Below, one piece after another: positions 54,822-62,545 of a DNA stretch of 64,000 nucleotides. This DNA comes from Formosa sediminum. Lineage in GTDB: Bacteria > Bacteroidota > Bacteroidia > Flavobacteriales > Flavobacteriaceae. The stretch covers positions 2,327,001-2,391,000 of the forward strand of contig NZ_CP041637.1 of the NCBI RefSeq assembly GCF_007197735.1. The letters are read 5' to 3'. Position 1 is the first letter of the stretch; each line of letters opens with the position of its first letter. Under the pieces are notes generated by a model. The model was not told where the DNA came from. It ran no database searches and worked only from the letters and a program-made list of their open reading frames with translations. The position numbers and the translations under genes are program-made.

Positions 54822-55436
54822 ATGTTTTATATCATAGATATTTTAGGAACCATATCTTTTGCTATTTCGGGGGTATTAGTCGCATTAAATAAGCGTATGG
54901 ATCCGTTCGGGATTTTTATTATAGCCTTCGTAACGGCTACAGGTGGTGGAACGCTTAGGGATATTCTTATAGGTAGTACTCCAGTGTTTTGGATGGAGAA
55001 TATGATTTATGTGTATGTGATTGCAATTACTACAATTTTAGCTGTAATTATAAAGCAAAGAATAGATTATTTAAGAACCCCTATGTTTTTGTTTGATACT
55101 ATTGGTATAGGCTTATATACTCTTGTAGGTATACAAAAGGGTATAAACCTAAATTTTCACCCTTTAATATGTATATCTTTAGGAACTATTTCGGCATGTT
55201 TTGGTGGTGTTATTAGAGATATATTATGTAATGATATCCCTGTAATTTTTAGAAATGAAATTTATGCTACAGCATGTATTGTTGGAGGTATTTCTTTTTT
55301 CTTATTACGAGAATTACAGGTAGAAAGTAATCTTATTTATTTAATATCTGGTTTTATAATTATTGCAATACGGCTTTTGGCTGTACGTTTTAAAATTAGT
55401 TTACCAAGCGTATATAGTGATGATGAGGTTGTTTAA
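54822..55436 (+). CDS. TRIC-like trimeric cation channel family protein (UPF0126)
   Basis: A 204-residue protein with six to seven TM helices in two homologous halves, each with a glycine loop: TATGGGTLRDILIG (about 39-52) and CFGGVIRDILCND (about 126-138). These GGxxRD loops are typical of bacterial TRIC channels, which conduct potassium ions. It converges with the cyclophilin gene; the stops overlap by 4 nt, with no terminator between. Confidence 0.87.
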   Translation: MFYIIDILGTISFAISGVLVALNKRMDPFGIFIIAFVTATGGGTLRDILIGSTPVFWMENMIYVYVIAITTILAVIIKQRIDYLRTPMFLFDTIGIGLYTLVGIQKGINLNFHPLICISLGTISACFGGVIRDILCNDIPVIFRNEIYATACIVGGISFFLLRELQVESNLIYLISGFIIIAIRLLAVRFKISLPSVYSDDEVV

Positions 55437-56161
55437 TTAATAATTTCAATGCTTTGTATGTAAACATTATGTAAAGGCCATTCTGCATTATCTGTTTCTA
55501 CATTCGAAATTTTATCTACAACATCCATTCCGTTAATAACTTTTCCAAATATGGTGTAATCTCCATCTAAATGGTGTGCACCACCAGGAGCTTGTACAAT
55601 AAAAAACTCGTAAGGCGAAGCTAATTTATAAGGGTTTTCAATATCGCTACTTGGCATGGAAATAACACCTCTATCATGTGTAAAGCCTCGTTTTGCATCT
55701 GTAGGTAAAAGGTATTTTCCAATATCAACTCGTCGTTTGCCAATCTCAGGATCATCACTACTACCACCTTGAATAATAAAGTTTTTTACAACTCTATAAA
55801 ATTGTGTATTTGTAAAATACCCCTGTTTGGTTAAAAATATAAAGTTGGCACGATGAAATTTTGTTTCGTTGAAGAGTAAAATATCTATAGTTCCAAATTC
55901 TGTAGTTATTCTAACTTTGTTCTCTTTATGGTGCTTTTCATACTGAAGAAAAAATTCCATAGCATTATCATCCGTTAATACAGGGAATTCACGTGTGTTT
56001 TCGGCAGTGTTAATTAAACTGTCTTGTTTTACACTAGCTTTTTCAGTAGTCTTAGTTGTTGAAGTTTCTGGTATAGGATTTAAAGTATTATTTTTTTTAG
56101 ATTTCGTATCTTCACAATTAAATAACAAAAGAAACAAACAACTGTAAACTAAGACTCTCAT
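55433..56161 (-). CDS. Cyclophilin-type peptidyl-prolyl isomerase lipoprotein
   Basis: A 242-residue protein with signal peptide and lipobox Cys16 (FLLLFNCED), a Ser/Thr/Lys-rich linker (about 20-80) and a cyclophilin domain (about 95-240): FGTIDILLF, FYRVVKNFIIQGG, EFFIVQAPGGAHHLDGDYTIFGKV. It should speed proline isomerisation in proteins in the periplasm. It is divergent from the NUDIX gene across only 2 bp (56162-56163), so promoters must lie inside the neighbouring genes. Confidence 0.9.
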   Translation of the reverse strand: MRVLVYSCLFLLLFNCEDTKSKKNNTLNPIPETSTTKTTEKASVKQDSLINTAENTREFPVLTDDNAMEFFLQYEKHHKENKVRITTEFGTIDILLFNETKFHRANFIFLTKQGYFTNTQFYRVVKNFIIQGGSSDDPEIGKRRVDIGKYLLPTDAKRGFTHDRGVISMPSSDIENPYKLASPYEFFIVQAPGGAHHLDGDYTIFGKVINGMDVVDKISNVETDNAEWPLHNVYIQSIEIIN

Positions 56162-56163
56162 AG

Positions 56164-56811
56164 ATGAATTTTAATGATTTTATAAAGTTAAGATCAAAAA
56201 TAGAAAATATACCGCTTCCAGCCGAAGCATCTCAGTTTAAAATGTCGCCTCCTTTTAGAACTCAACTTTTGGAAATGGATAAAATTAAGATGAAAACCGC
56301 TAGAAAAGCAGCGGTTATGGCTTTATTTTATCCCGATACATTACAGCAAACAAGTCTGGTTTTAATTTTAAGAAATACGTATAAGGGCGTGCATTCTGCT
56401 CAAATCGGATTTCCAGGAGGTAAGGTAGAGCCTGAAGACGATTCTTTAAAAGCCGCAGCCATAAGAGAGACCTTTGAAGAAGTTGGAGTGCCGGAAGAAA
56501 ATATAGAAGTATGGCGTAAAATTACTGATATTTATATCCCACCAAGTCATTTTATAGTACAACCATTTATTGGAATAGCCGAGAAAACACCTGTTTTTTT
56601 AAAGCAAGACACGGAAGTAGATGCCATAATTGAGGTGCCTTTGGTAGAATTTTTAAGCGATACTAATGTAGTGACTAAAAGAGTAACAACATCTTACGCT
56701 CAAGAAATAGATGTGCCAGCGTTTATTTTTCAAGGTCATGTAGTTTGGGGTGCAACGGCTATGATGCTTAGCGAAGTAAAAGACATTTTAAAAGGGGTGC
56801 GATATCTTTGA
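56164..56811 (+). CDS. NUDIX hydrolase, CoA pyrophosphatase type
   Basis: A 215-residue NUDIX protein with the CoA-pyrophosphatase extension SAQIGFPGGKVE upstream of the Nudix box (REtfEEVGV region, RETFEEVGV). It should cleave CoA or related nucleotide diphosphates in the cytoplasm. The Nudix box is stretched by two residues between the Glu and the REUXEE part, as in the CoA-pyrophosphatase branch. It shares 2-bp spacing with the divergent cyclophilin gene; the acyltransferase gene follows. Confidence 0.85.
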   Translation: MNFNDFIKLRSKIENIPLPAEASQFKMSPPFRTQLLEMDKIKMKTARKAAVMALFYPDTLQQTSLVLILRNTYKGVHSAQIGFPGGKVEPEDDSLKAAAIRETFEEVGVPEENIEVWRKITDIYIPPSHFIVQPFIGIAEKTPVFLKQDTEVDAIIEVPLVEFLSDTNVVTKRVTTSYAQEIDVPAFIFQGHVVWGATAMMLSEVKDILKGVRYL

Positions 56812-56852
56812 GTTTTCCCTACATTTGTAAATTCAAAAAACAGACAAAAATC

Positions 56853-57650
56853 ATGGGATTGTTGAAACGAAATCCTTTCGGACATATACTTTTATTAAAA
56901 AAATGGATTATTAGATTCTTAGGAATCTTAACACATAGACGTTTTAGAGGGTTTAATGAACTACAAATTGAAGGTTCTGAAATTTTAAAAGATTTACCAG
57001 ATCAAAACGTGCTTTTTATTTCTAATCATCAAACATACTTTGCAGATGTGGTAGCAATGTTTCATGTATTTAATGCTAGTTTGAGTGGTCGGGAAGACTC
57101 TATAAAAAATATAGGTTATATCTGGCATCCTAAACTTAATTTGTATTACGTAGCGGCTAAAGAGACTATGAAAGCTGGATTGTTACCTAAAATTTTTGCT
57201 TATGCGGGGTCTATAAGTATTGAGCGTACTTGGAGATCTGAAGGGAAGGATGTTAACAGACAAGTAAAGATGAGTGATATTTCTAGTATTGCTACAGCTT
57301 TAAAAGACGGGTGGGTAATTACTTTTCCGCAAGGTACTACGACACCGTTTAAACCTATTAGAAAAGGTACTGCACATATTATTAAACGTTATCAGCCTAT
57401 AGTAATTCCTGTAGTTATAGATGGTTTTAGACGTTCTTTTGATAAAAAGGGGTTACGTATCAAGAAAAAGAATATTCTTCAAACAATGGAGATTAAAGCG
57501 CCTTTAGATATCGATTATGAAAATGATACAATTGATAATATTGTTGAGAAAATTGAATATTCTATAGAGCAACATCCTTCATTCTTAAAAGTACTGACTA
57601 AACAACAAATTCAAGATATGGAAGAATTAAATAAGAAAAGGGAATATTAA
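56853..57650 (+). CDS. Lysophospholipid acyltransferase family protein (PlsC-like)
   Basis: A 265-residue acyltransferase. ATG 56853 (MGLLKRNPFGH...) is preferred over an upstream in-frame TTG at 56808, because the latter overlaps the NUDIX gene and adds non-family residues. It has the catalytic His block SNHQTYFADVVAM, where the motif is HX5D instead of HX4D, and block III FPQGTTTPFKPIRKG, then VVIDGFRRSF. It likely esterifies a lyso-lipid or related acceptor at the inner membrane. Substrate is unassigned. Confidence 0.83.
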   Translation: MGLLKRNPFGHILLLKKWIIRFLGILTHRRFRGFNELQIEGSEILKDLPDQNVLFISNHQTYFADVVAMFHVFNASLSGREDSIKNIGYIWHPKLNLYYVAAKETMKAGLLPKIFAYAGSISIERTWRSEGKDVNRQVKMSDISSIATALKDGWVITFPQGTTTPFKPIRKGTAHIIKRYQPIVIPVVIDGFRRSFDKKGLRIKKKNILQTMEIKAPLDIDYENDTIDNIVEKIEYSIEQHPSFLKVLTKQQIQDMEELNKKREY

Positions 57651-58295
57651 TTATAAATCCATTTTCTTTAATTCTCTATAATTGCGATTTAACCTTTTTA
57701 GTAAAATACCATAAATTAGCCAATAAAATCCGAGTAATATAGTAATGGTAATGGTTAAAATTCCAGCGGTAATTAATATGATATTTGAATAAAACATAAA
57801 TATTTGGCCGCTAGCAGCAGCTTCATTTAGTTTTGAGCTTAAATGAGGATCTTGTTTAATATCTAATAACAAAACGGCTATTGTAGAAATTACTATAAAA
57901 ACAAGGTTAAAAATGACATACAGTTTTACAGTATGACGAGTTTTTAAAATATTTTCCATTAACTTCTTTGCACTATCAGTAGTAGATATCTTTTTGTAGT
58001 TCTTGTAAAACAAGTAAAAGAAGTAAAATAAAACGATATAGGCTACAACGGATAAAACTTCTAAAACAGTTTCTATAACAGTTCCTTTAAAACGAGTTAT
58101 ACTTTCATTATCCTTAAAACTAAAGGATATTATAGTCCAAAATACAAATTCTAATAAGCTAATTATAAAAATCCATTTCACGGTAGAAGAGGATTTTTTT
58201 AAATGCATTTTATAAATATCATTATAGGATAACTTCGGAAAGTTTTGATTTTCCGGTTTATTCCAGTCTTTCTTTAAAAGATCTAATTCATCCAT
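57651..58295 (-). CDS. Four-TM membrane protein linked to the ECF sigma factor
   Basis: A 214-residue protein. The cytoplasmic N-terminus (1-40) has LLKKDWNKPENQNFPKLSYNDIY, followed by about four TM helices (42-60, 80-105, 123-142, 165-190) and a short basic tail. No similarity to FecR or RseA domains is visible. It starts 7 bp after the sigma gene on the same strand and is probably a membrane-bound regulator or anti-sigma-like partner, by position only. Databases often mislabel such proteins. Confidence 0.75.
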   Translation of the reverse strand: MDELDLLKKDWNKPENQNFPKLSYNDIYKMHLKKSSSTVKWIFIISLLEFVFWTIISFSFKDNESITRFKGTVIETVLEVLSVVAYIVLFYFFYLFYKNYKKISTTDSAKKLMENILKTRHTVKLYVIFNLVFIVISTIAVLLLDIKQDPHLSSKLNEAAASGQIFMFYSNIILITAGILTITITILLGFYWLIYGILLKRLNRNYRELKKMDL

Positions 58296-58302
58296 AGATT
58301 TT

Positions 58303-58797
58303 TTACGGATTTAAAATGGTTTTTAATTTCGTTTTTACCCGATTCATCTTCACTCTGGCATTCACTTCACTTATTCCCATTGTTTCACTAATTTCTTTAT
58401 AGTTTTTGTCCTCTAAATACAAAAACACAAGTGCTTTTTCAATGTCGTTTAATTGTTTTACGGCACTGTAAAGCAGTTTTAATTGTTGTTCCTCAGTATC
58501 GTCATACTCTTCCGCTTTTATTCTAAATTGAACAGCATCAAAATTCTGAGTTGTAATTGTTCGTTTCGATTTTCTATATAACGTAATAGCAGTGTTTAAT
58601 CCAATACGATACATCCAAGTACTAAACTTTGCATCACCACGAAACTTTGGATACGCTTTCCAAAGTTGAATAGTAATTTCTTGAAACAAATCGTTGTGAG
58701 CGTCATAATCATTCGTGTACAAACGGCACACTTTATGAATGATGTTTTGATGCTCTTCAAGCAATTGTATAAAGTTATGTTCTTGGTCTTTATTCAA
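58303..58797 (-). CDS. ECF-type RNA polymerase sigma factor
   Basis: A 164-residue sigma-70-family ECF factor: region 2 with VCRLYTNDYDAHNDLFQEITIQLWK-like sequence and FSTWMYRIGLNTAI, region 4 with LNDIEKALVFLYLEDKNYKEISETMGISEVNARVKMNR. It is first in a two-gene minus-strand unit with a 4-TM partner. The gap on its 5' side leads to the TonB-receptor gene, but nothing shows it controls that gene. Signal unknown. Confidence 0.9.
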   Translation of the reverse strand: MNKDQEHNFIQLLEEHQNIIHKVCRLYTNDYDAHNDLFQEITIQLWKAYPKFRGDAKFSTWMYRIGLNTAITLYRKSKRTITTQNFDAVQFRIKAEEYDDTEEQQLKLLYSAVKQLNDIEKALVFLYLEDKNYKEISETMGISEVNARVKMNRVKTKLKTILNP

Positions 58798-59261
58798 GTC
58801 GAGAGGTTAGTTAAGATATTAGTGTCTTTTATTTAGCAATTGTTACAAAACTTCTCAAATTTTGTTTTTGCTTTTTTTAATTTTATAGGTCTTAAATAGG
58901 TGTTTTTGTATGATTTATATGTATAAAATGGTTGTTATTTTGTTGGTTAAAATATTTATATTTTTTTAAAATTATTATTTAGGTAATAATGTTTAATATT
59001 TTGACTATGTGTTTATTAGTTGTTGTATATAGATAAAGTCTATGGTTGCTTTTTGTAGTTAGTTATTCATGACAAGTTAGTGTTTTTTAAATATGCGAAA
59101 TTTTGCTGAGTTTTATATGATTTTGATATAAAAAATTAATAAGTATGCTATTACAATTATAGAATATAAACTCAATTATAGTTAAAAATAAGCGTGGAAC
59201 GCGGGGCAAAAATCAAAGATCTAGAATGGAGTTTTTGTGGTTTCTGAATGTGTAGTCGATG
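58798..59261. other. Intergenic region between sigma gene and TonB receptor gene
   Basis: Non-coding and AT-rich, with a small GC-rich palindrome GCGTGGAACGC at 59192-59202. It should carry the sigma-gene promoter (minus) in its left part. Nothing else was recognised. Confidence 0.45.
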
Positions 59262-59297
59262 CATTTACAATTCATCCTAAAAATATAACAGTTGGGT
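59262..59297 (+). promoter_or_regulatory. LytTR-type twin direct repeat upstream of the TonB receptor gene
   Basis: Direct repeats ACAATTCAT (59267-59275) and ACAGTTGGG (59288-59296), 12 bp apart. They fit the LytTR pattern [TA][AC][CA]GTTN[AG][TG] (one mismatch in the first, none in the second). The block CATTTACAATTCATC-N12-CAGTTNGGT recurs at 61801. Confidence 0.7.
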
Positions 59298-59329
59298 CTT
59301 ATAAAGTTCTGTAGCTCTCTATTCCGTTT

Positions 59330-59337
59330 CATTTTTG
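59330..59337 (+). promoter_or_regulatory. Degenerate -7 element CATTTTTG of the receptor gene
   Basis: One mismatch from TAnnTTTG. It stands 48 bp (last base) from the C of CAGTT in the repeat, the same distance as in the matching element at 61869-61876. No -33 TTG is present, which fits activator dependence. Confidence 0.5.
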
Positions 59338-59361
59338 TGTTGTTAACTAAAACAATCAACC

Positions 59362-61524
59362 ATGAAACTTTTGCATTCACTCTTATTTATTATTTGTTTT
59401 TTCAATCTAGGTACATCTGTTTCCCAAACCTTAATTTCGGGTCAGGTTAAAGATGTTAAAAATAATCCTATTGTAGGCGCTAATGTCTATATAGAAGGCT
59501 CTTATGATGGAGCAACCACAGACGAGGCTGGCGCATTTAGTTTTAAAACCACAAAAACTGCTTCGCAAACGCTAATTGTTTCATTTTTAAGTTACGAGAC
59601 GTATCGTAAATACGCAGATGTGTCCGCATTCCAAGATATTATTGTTAAGCTTAAAGAAGACGTTAATACATTAGACGCCGTGGTACTTTCTGCAGGAACT
59701 TTTTCAGCTGGAGATAATAGTAAGGTAAATGCATTATCTGCGCTAGATGTAGTTACTACGGCAAGTGCGGTAGGCGATTTTGTAGGAGCGTTACAAACGT
59801 TGCCAGGAACCACAACAGTTGCCGAAGACGGAAGGTTGTTTGTGAGAGGTGGTGAAGCCGACGAAACTCAGATTTTTATTGATGGTGTTCGGGTATTTAC
59901 GCCTTACACACCTACTACCAATAATGTGCCTTCTAGAGGGCGATATTCGCCATTTTTATTTGATGGTATTACGTTTTCTACCGGAGGGTATTCTGCCGAA
60001 TATGGTCAGGCCTTATCCAGTGTACTTTTATTAAATACCATTGATGAGCCTGAACAAAACAAAACAGATATTGGTATAATGACCGTTGGAGGCGCATTAG
60101 GACATACTAAAAAATGGGATAAAAGTGCTTTAAGTGTAAATGGGTCGTATATAAATTTGGCGCCCTATAACAAGCTGTTTCCAGATAGAAATGATTGGGA
60201 AAAGCCATACGAAGGTTTTTCTGGTGAAGCCGTTTATCGTAGAACATTTGATAATGGCTTGTTTAAGTTGTATTCGGCATTAGAGTATAGTGTGTTTGAG
60301 TTAACTCAAGAAGATATTAATTATGCTAATGGCATTCACTATCGGTTAAAAAATAGAAACTTGTATGTAAACACGTCGTATCAAGGGAAGTTAAATTCAA
60401 ACTGGTCTGTATTTGCGGGTGGGAGTTATACTAATAATAAATTAGATACAGAGGTTATAGATGATACGGTTGATAATTTAGAACATTCTATACATGCTAA
60501 ATTTAGATTGAAATACCGTTTTAATAACAGGTTTAAATTGAATTTTGGAATCGAGTATTTTCTAACCATTTTTGATGAAACTCACACCTCCCCAACAGTA
60601 GATGCAGAACCTTATGGTTTTAATGCTAATATTGCAGCAGCCTTTACTGAAGCCGATATGGTGTTTACAAAAAAGCTAGCATTAAAAGCTGGAATAAGAG
60701 CAGAATATAGTGAGTTTTTTAAAGCTTTTGAGGTGGCTCCGCGGGTATCTTTAGCATATAAAACGTCGTCTAAGAGTCAAGTATCTTTGGCTTATGGTTT
60801 GTTTTATCAAAATCCAAACAACGATGTTTTAAAGTTTAATCAAAATATTGATTCAGAGAAAACTAGTCATTACATATTAAACTATCAGTTAAATACAGAC
60901 GGACGTTTGTTTAGAGCAGAAGCCTATTATAAAAACTATTCAAATTTAATAAAATATAATACAGAATATATTAGTTATAATAGTGTGTTTAATAATACTG
61001 GTTATGGCTATGCCAAAGGGATAGATTTGTTTTTTAGAGACAATAAATCTCTTAAAAATTTTGATTATTGGGTGAGTTATTCCTTCCTGGATACCGAACG
61101 CGATTATAAAAATTACCCTACCGCTGCACAACCAAATTTTGCAAATACACATAACTTGTCTGTCGTTGGAAAATATTGGATAGACCATTGGAAAAGTCAG
61201 GTGGGATTTAGTTACAGTTTAGCATCTGGACGTACGTATACCAATCCCAATGAAACAGGCTTTTTAAACCAAAAAACAAAAGCTTACAATAGTTTAAGTT
61301 TAAATTGGGCGTATTTATTAAGTCCACAAAAGATTTTATATCTGTCTGTTAGTAATGCATTAGATTTTAAAAATGTTAATGGGTATCAATATGCAAATAC
61401 GCCAAATAGTAATGGGGTGTATGATAGACGTGCATTAAGACCTGCAGCCGATCAGTTTTTCTTTATCGGGTTCTTCTGGACCATTAGCGATAATGGTACC
61501 GATAATCAATTAGATAATTTATAA
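59362..61524 (+). CDS. TonB-dependent outer-membrane receptor
   Basis: A 720-residue protein: signal peptide (about 1-21, ending SVSQ), carboxypeptidase-regulatory-like domain (about 22-110, SGQVKDVKNNPIVGANVYI), plug domain (about 115-225, with GALQTLPGTTTVAEDGRLFVRG and IFIDGV) and a beta-barrel to the C-terminus. The barrel is short for a SusC-type protein and no SusD follows, so an iron-chelate, cofactor or peptide importer is more likely than a glycan importer; the ligand is unknown. A LytTR-type site lies upstream. Confidence 0.87.
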   Translation: MKLLHSLLFIICFFNLGTSVSQTLISGQVKDVKNNPIVGANVYIEGSYDGATTDEAGAFSFKTTKTASQTLIVSFLSYETYRKYADVSAFQDIIVKLKEDVNTLDAVVLSAGTFSAGDNSKVNALSALDVVTTASAVGDFVGALQTLPGTTTVAEDGRLFVRGGEADETQIFIDGVRVFTPYTPTTNNVPSRGRYSPFLFDGITFSTGGYSAEYGQALSSVLLLNTIDEPEQNKTDIGIMTVGGALGHTKKWDKSALSVNGSYINLAPYNKLFPDRNDWEKPYEGFSGEAVYRRTFDNGLFKLYSALEYSVFELTQEDINYANGIHYRLKNRNLYVNTSYQGKLNSNWSVFAGGSYTNNKLDTEVIDDTVDNLEHSIHAKFRLKYRFNNRFKLNFGIEYFLTIFDETHTSPTVDAEPYGFNANIAAAFTEADMVFTKKLALKAGIRAEYSEFFKAFEVAPRVSLAYKTSSKSQVSLAYGLFYQNPNNDVLKFNQNIDSEKTSHYILNYQLNTDGRLFRAEAYYKNYSNLIKYNTEYISYNSVFNNTGYGYAKGIDLFFRDNKSLKNFDYWVSYSFLDTERDYKNYPTAAQPNFANTHNLSVVGKYWIDHWKSQVGFSYSLASGRTYTNPNETGFLNQKTKAYNSLSLNWAYLLSPQKILYLSVSNALDFKNVNGYQYANTPNSNGVYDRRALRPAADQFFFIGFFWTISDNGTDNQLDNL

Positions 61525-61608
61525 GTTAGTAAGTGTGTATCTTAATTTTTGGGTAGAAGTTACCGTATGTGTTGCTTAGGGCTTTAAAAGTAAAACACTA
61601 AAGATGTT

Positions 61609-61731
61609 GGGCTTATCGAAAATTTATCCAAAAATTTCAAGTTGCTTGTTTATTTCCGGTTCTTTCTTTTTACTGCAAGTTGTGGCGAGTTCTTGAAATT
61701 TAGGTAAAGGTTGGTAAGCCTAGATTTTTTT
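61609..61731 (+). terminator. Long imperfect hairpin with T tract after the receptor gene
   Basis: Arms pair in three blocks: GGCTTATC (61610-61617) with GGTAAGCC (61713-61720), TTTATCC with GGTAAA (bulged), and AAATTTCAAG (61632-61641) with CTTGAAATTT (61692-61701). A 50-nt loop is inside, and seven T follow at 61725-61731. It likely ends the receptor transcript; it might also be a structured RNA. Confidence 0.55.
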
Positions 61732-61800
61732 GGTTCATTTTTTTAACAACGAAAGAAATAAACGTAGAGTCTTTAGGGTGTAAGCTATGCAATAATTATC

Positions 61801-61836
61801 CATTTACAATTCATCACATAAAAACTACAGTTCGGT
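61801..61836 (+). promoter_or_regulatory. LytTR-type twin direct repeat upstream of the small periplasmic gene
   Basis: Direct repeats ACAATTCAT (61806-61814) and ACAGTTCGG (61827-61835), 12 bp apart, within CATTTACAATTCATC-N12-CAGTTNGGT, identical in form to the element at 59262. A GATATTTG (-7-like) lies at 61869-61876, at the same offset, and the ATG at 61905. Confidence 0.7.
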
Positions 61837-61904
61837 ATATCGTTTTTTTAAAACCTCCGCTTTCCATAGATATTTGCTGTATAATCATTTAATAACCAAT
61901 CAAT

Positions 61905-62528
61905 ATGAAACATTTAATTCTTTTAGTCGTGATTTTAGTCAATGTAATTGCTAATGCACAATCAGATTTCGAAAACGGTATGCAAAAAGCCTTTGCGTTA
62001 TGGCAAGACAATAAGCTTACAGAGTCAGAGCAGCTTTTTGAGCGCATTGCAGCAGCCGAACCAGACCAATGGTTGCCTAACTACTATGTTGCGCAATTAA
62101 ACAGTTTAAAGAGCTGGAGAGAAAAGGATGCCACCGTAATTAAAGCTAATTTAGATAAGGCACAGGAGTATATAAATACTGCGCAAGGCATAAGCCCAAA
62201 TAATGAATATATTTTAGTGTTACAAGCTCAAGTATACACCAATTGGGTGGCTTTTGATGGAATGGCCTACGGGATAAAATATTCTGGTAAGATTACAGAA
62301 CTCTATGAAAAAGCCTATGCTATTGCTCCAGAAAACCCAATGGTGGTGTTAGGTAAAGCAGAATGGGGTATGGGTACCGCTAAGTATTTTGGGCAGGATA
62401 CAGCACCGTTTTGTAAAGATATAGAACGCGCTTTACAACTTTTTGCTAACTTTAAACCTGAAACACCATTGCATCCGCTTTGGGGAGAAGAACGTGCTAA
62501 GAGTGTACTGGCATCGTGTAAACAATAA
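61905..62528 (+). CDS. Exported TPR-like protein of unknown function
   Basis: A 207-residue protein with a signal peptide (cleavage near NAQ, about 19) and helical repeats resembling TPR: MQKAFALWQDNKLTESEQLFERIA (about 25-48), DKAQEYINTAQGISPNNEYIL, LYEKAYAIAPENPMVVLGKAE. It should be periplasmic. It carries the same upstream site as the TonB receptor gene and is followed after 17 bp by the LytS-type kinase gene. It may be part of the same signalling module; function otherwise unknown. Confidence 0.8.
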   Translation: MKHLILLVVILVNVIANAQSDFENGMQKAFALWQDNKLTESEQLFERIAAAEPDQWLPNYYVAQLNSLKSWREKDATVIKANLDKAQEYINTAQGISPNNEYILVLQAQVYTNWVAFDGMAYGIKYSGKITELYEKAYAIAPENPMVVLGKAEWGMGTAKYFGQDTAPFCKDIERALQLFANFKPETPLHPLWGEERAKSVLASCKQ

Positions 62529-62545
62529 GTATTAGAACTCTAAGA

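Noticed and set aside
58845-58865. ACAAAA/TTTTGT hairpin followed by T runs
   Set aside because: It would end a plus-strand transcript, but the genes to its left are on the minus strand; it is probably AT-rich noise.
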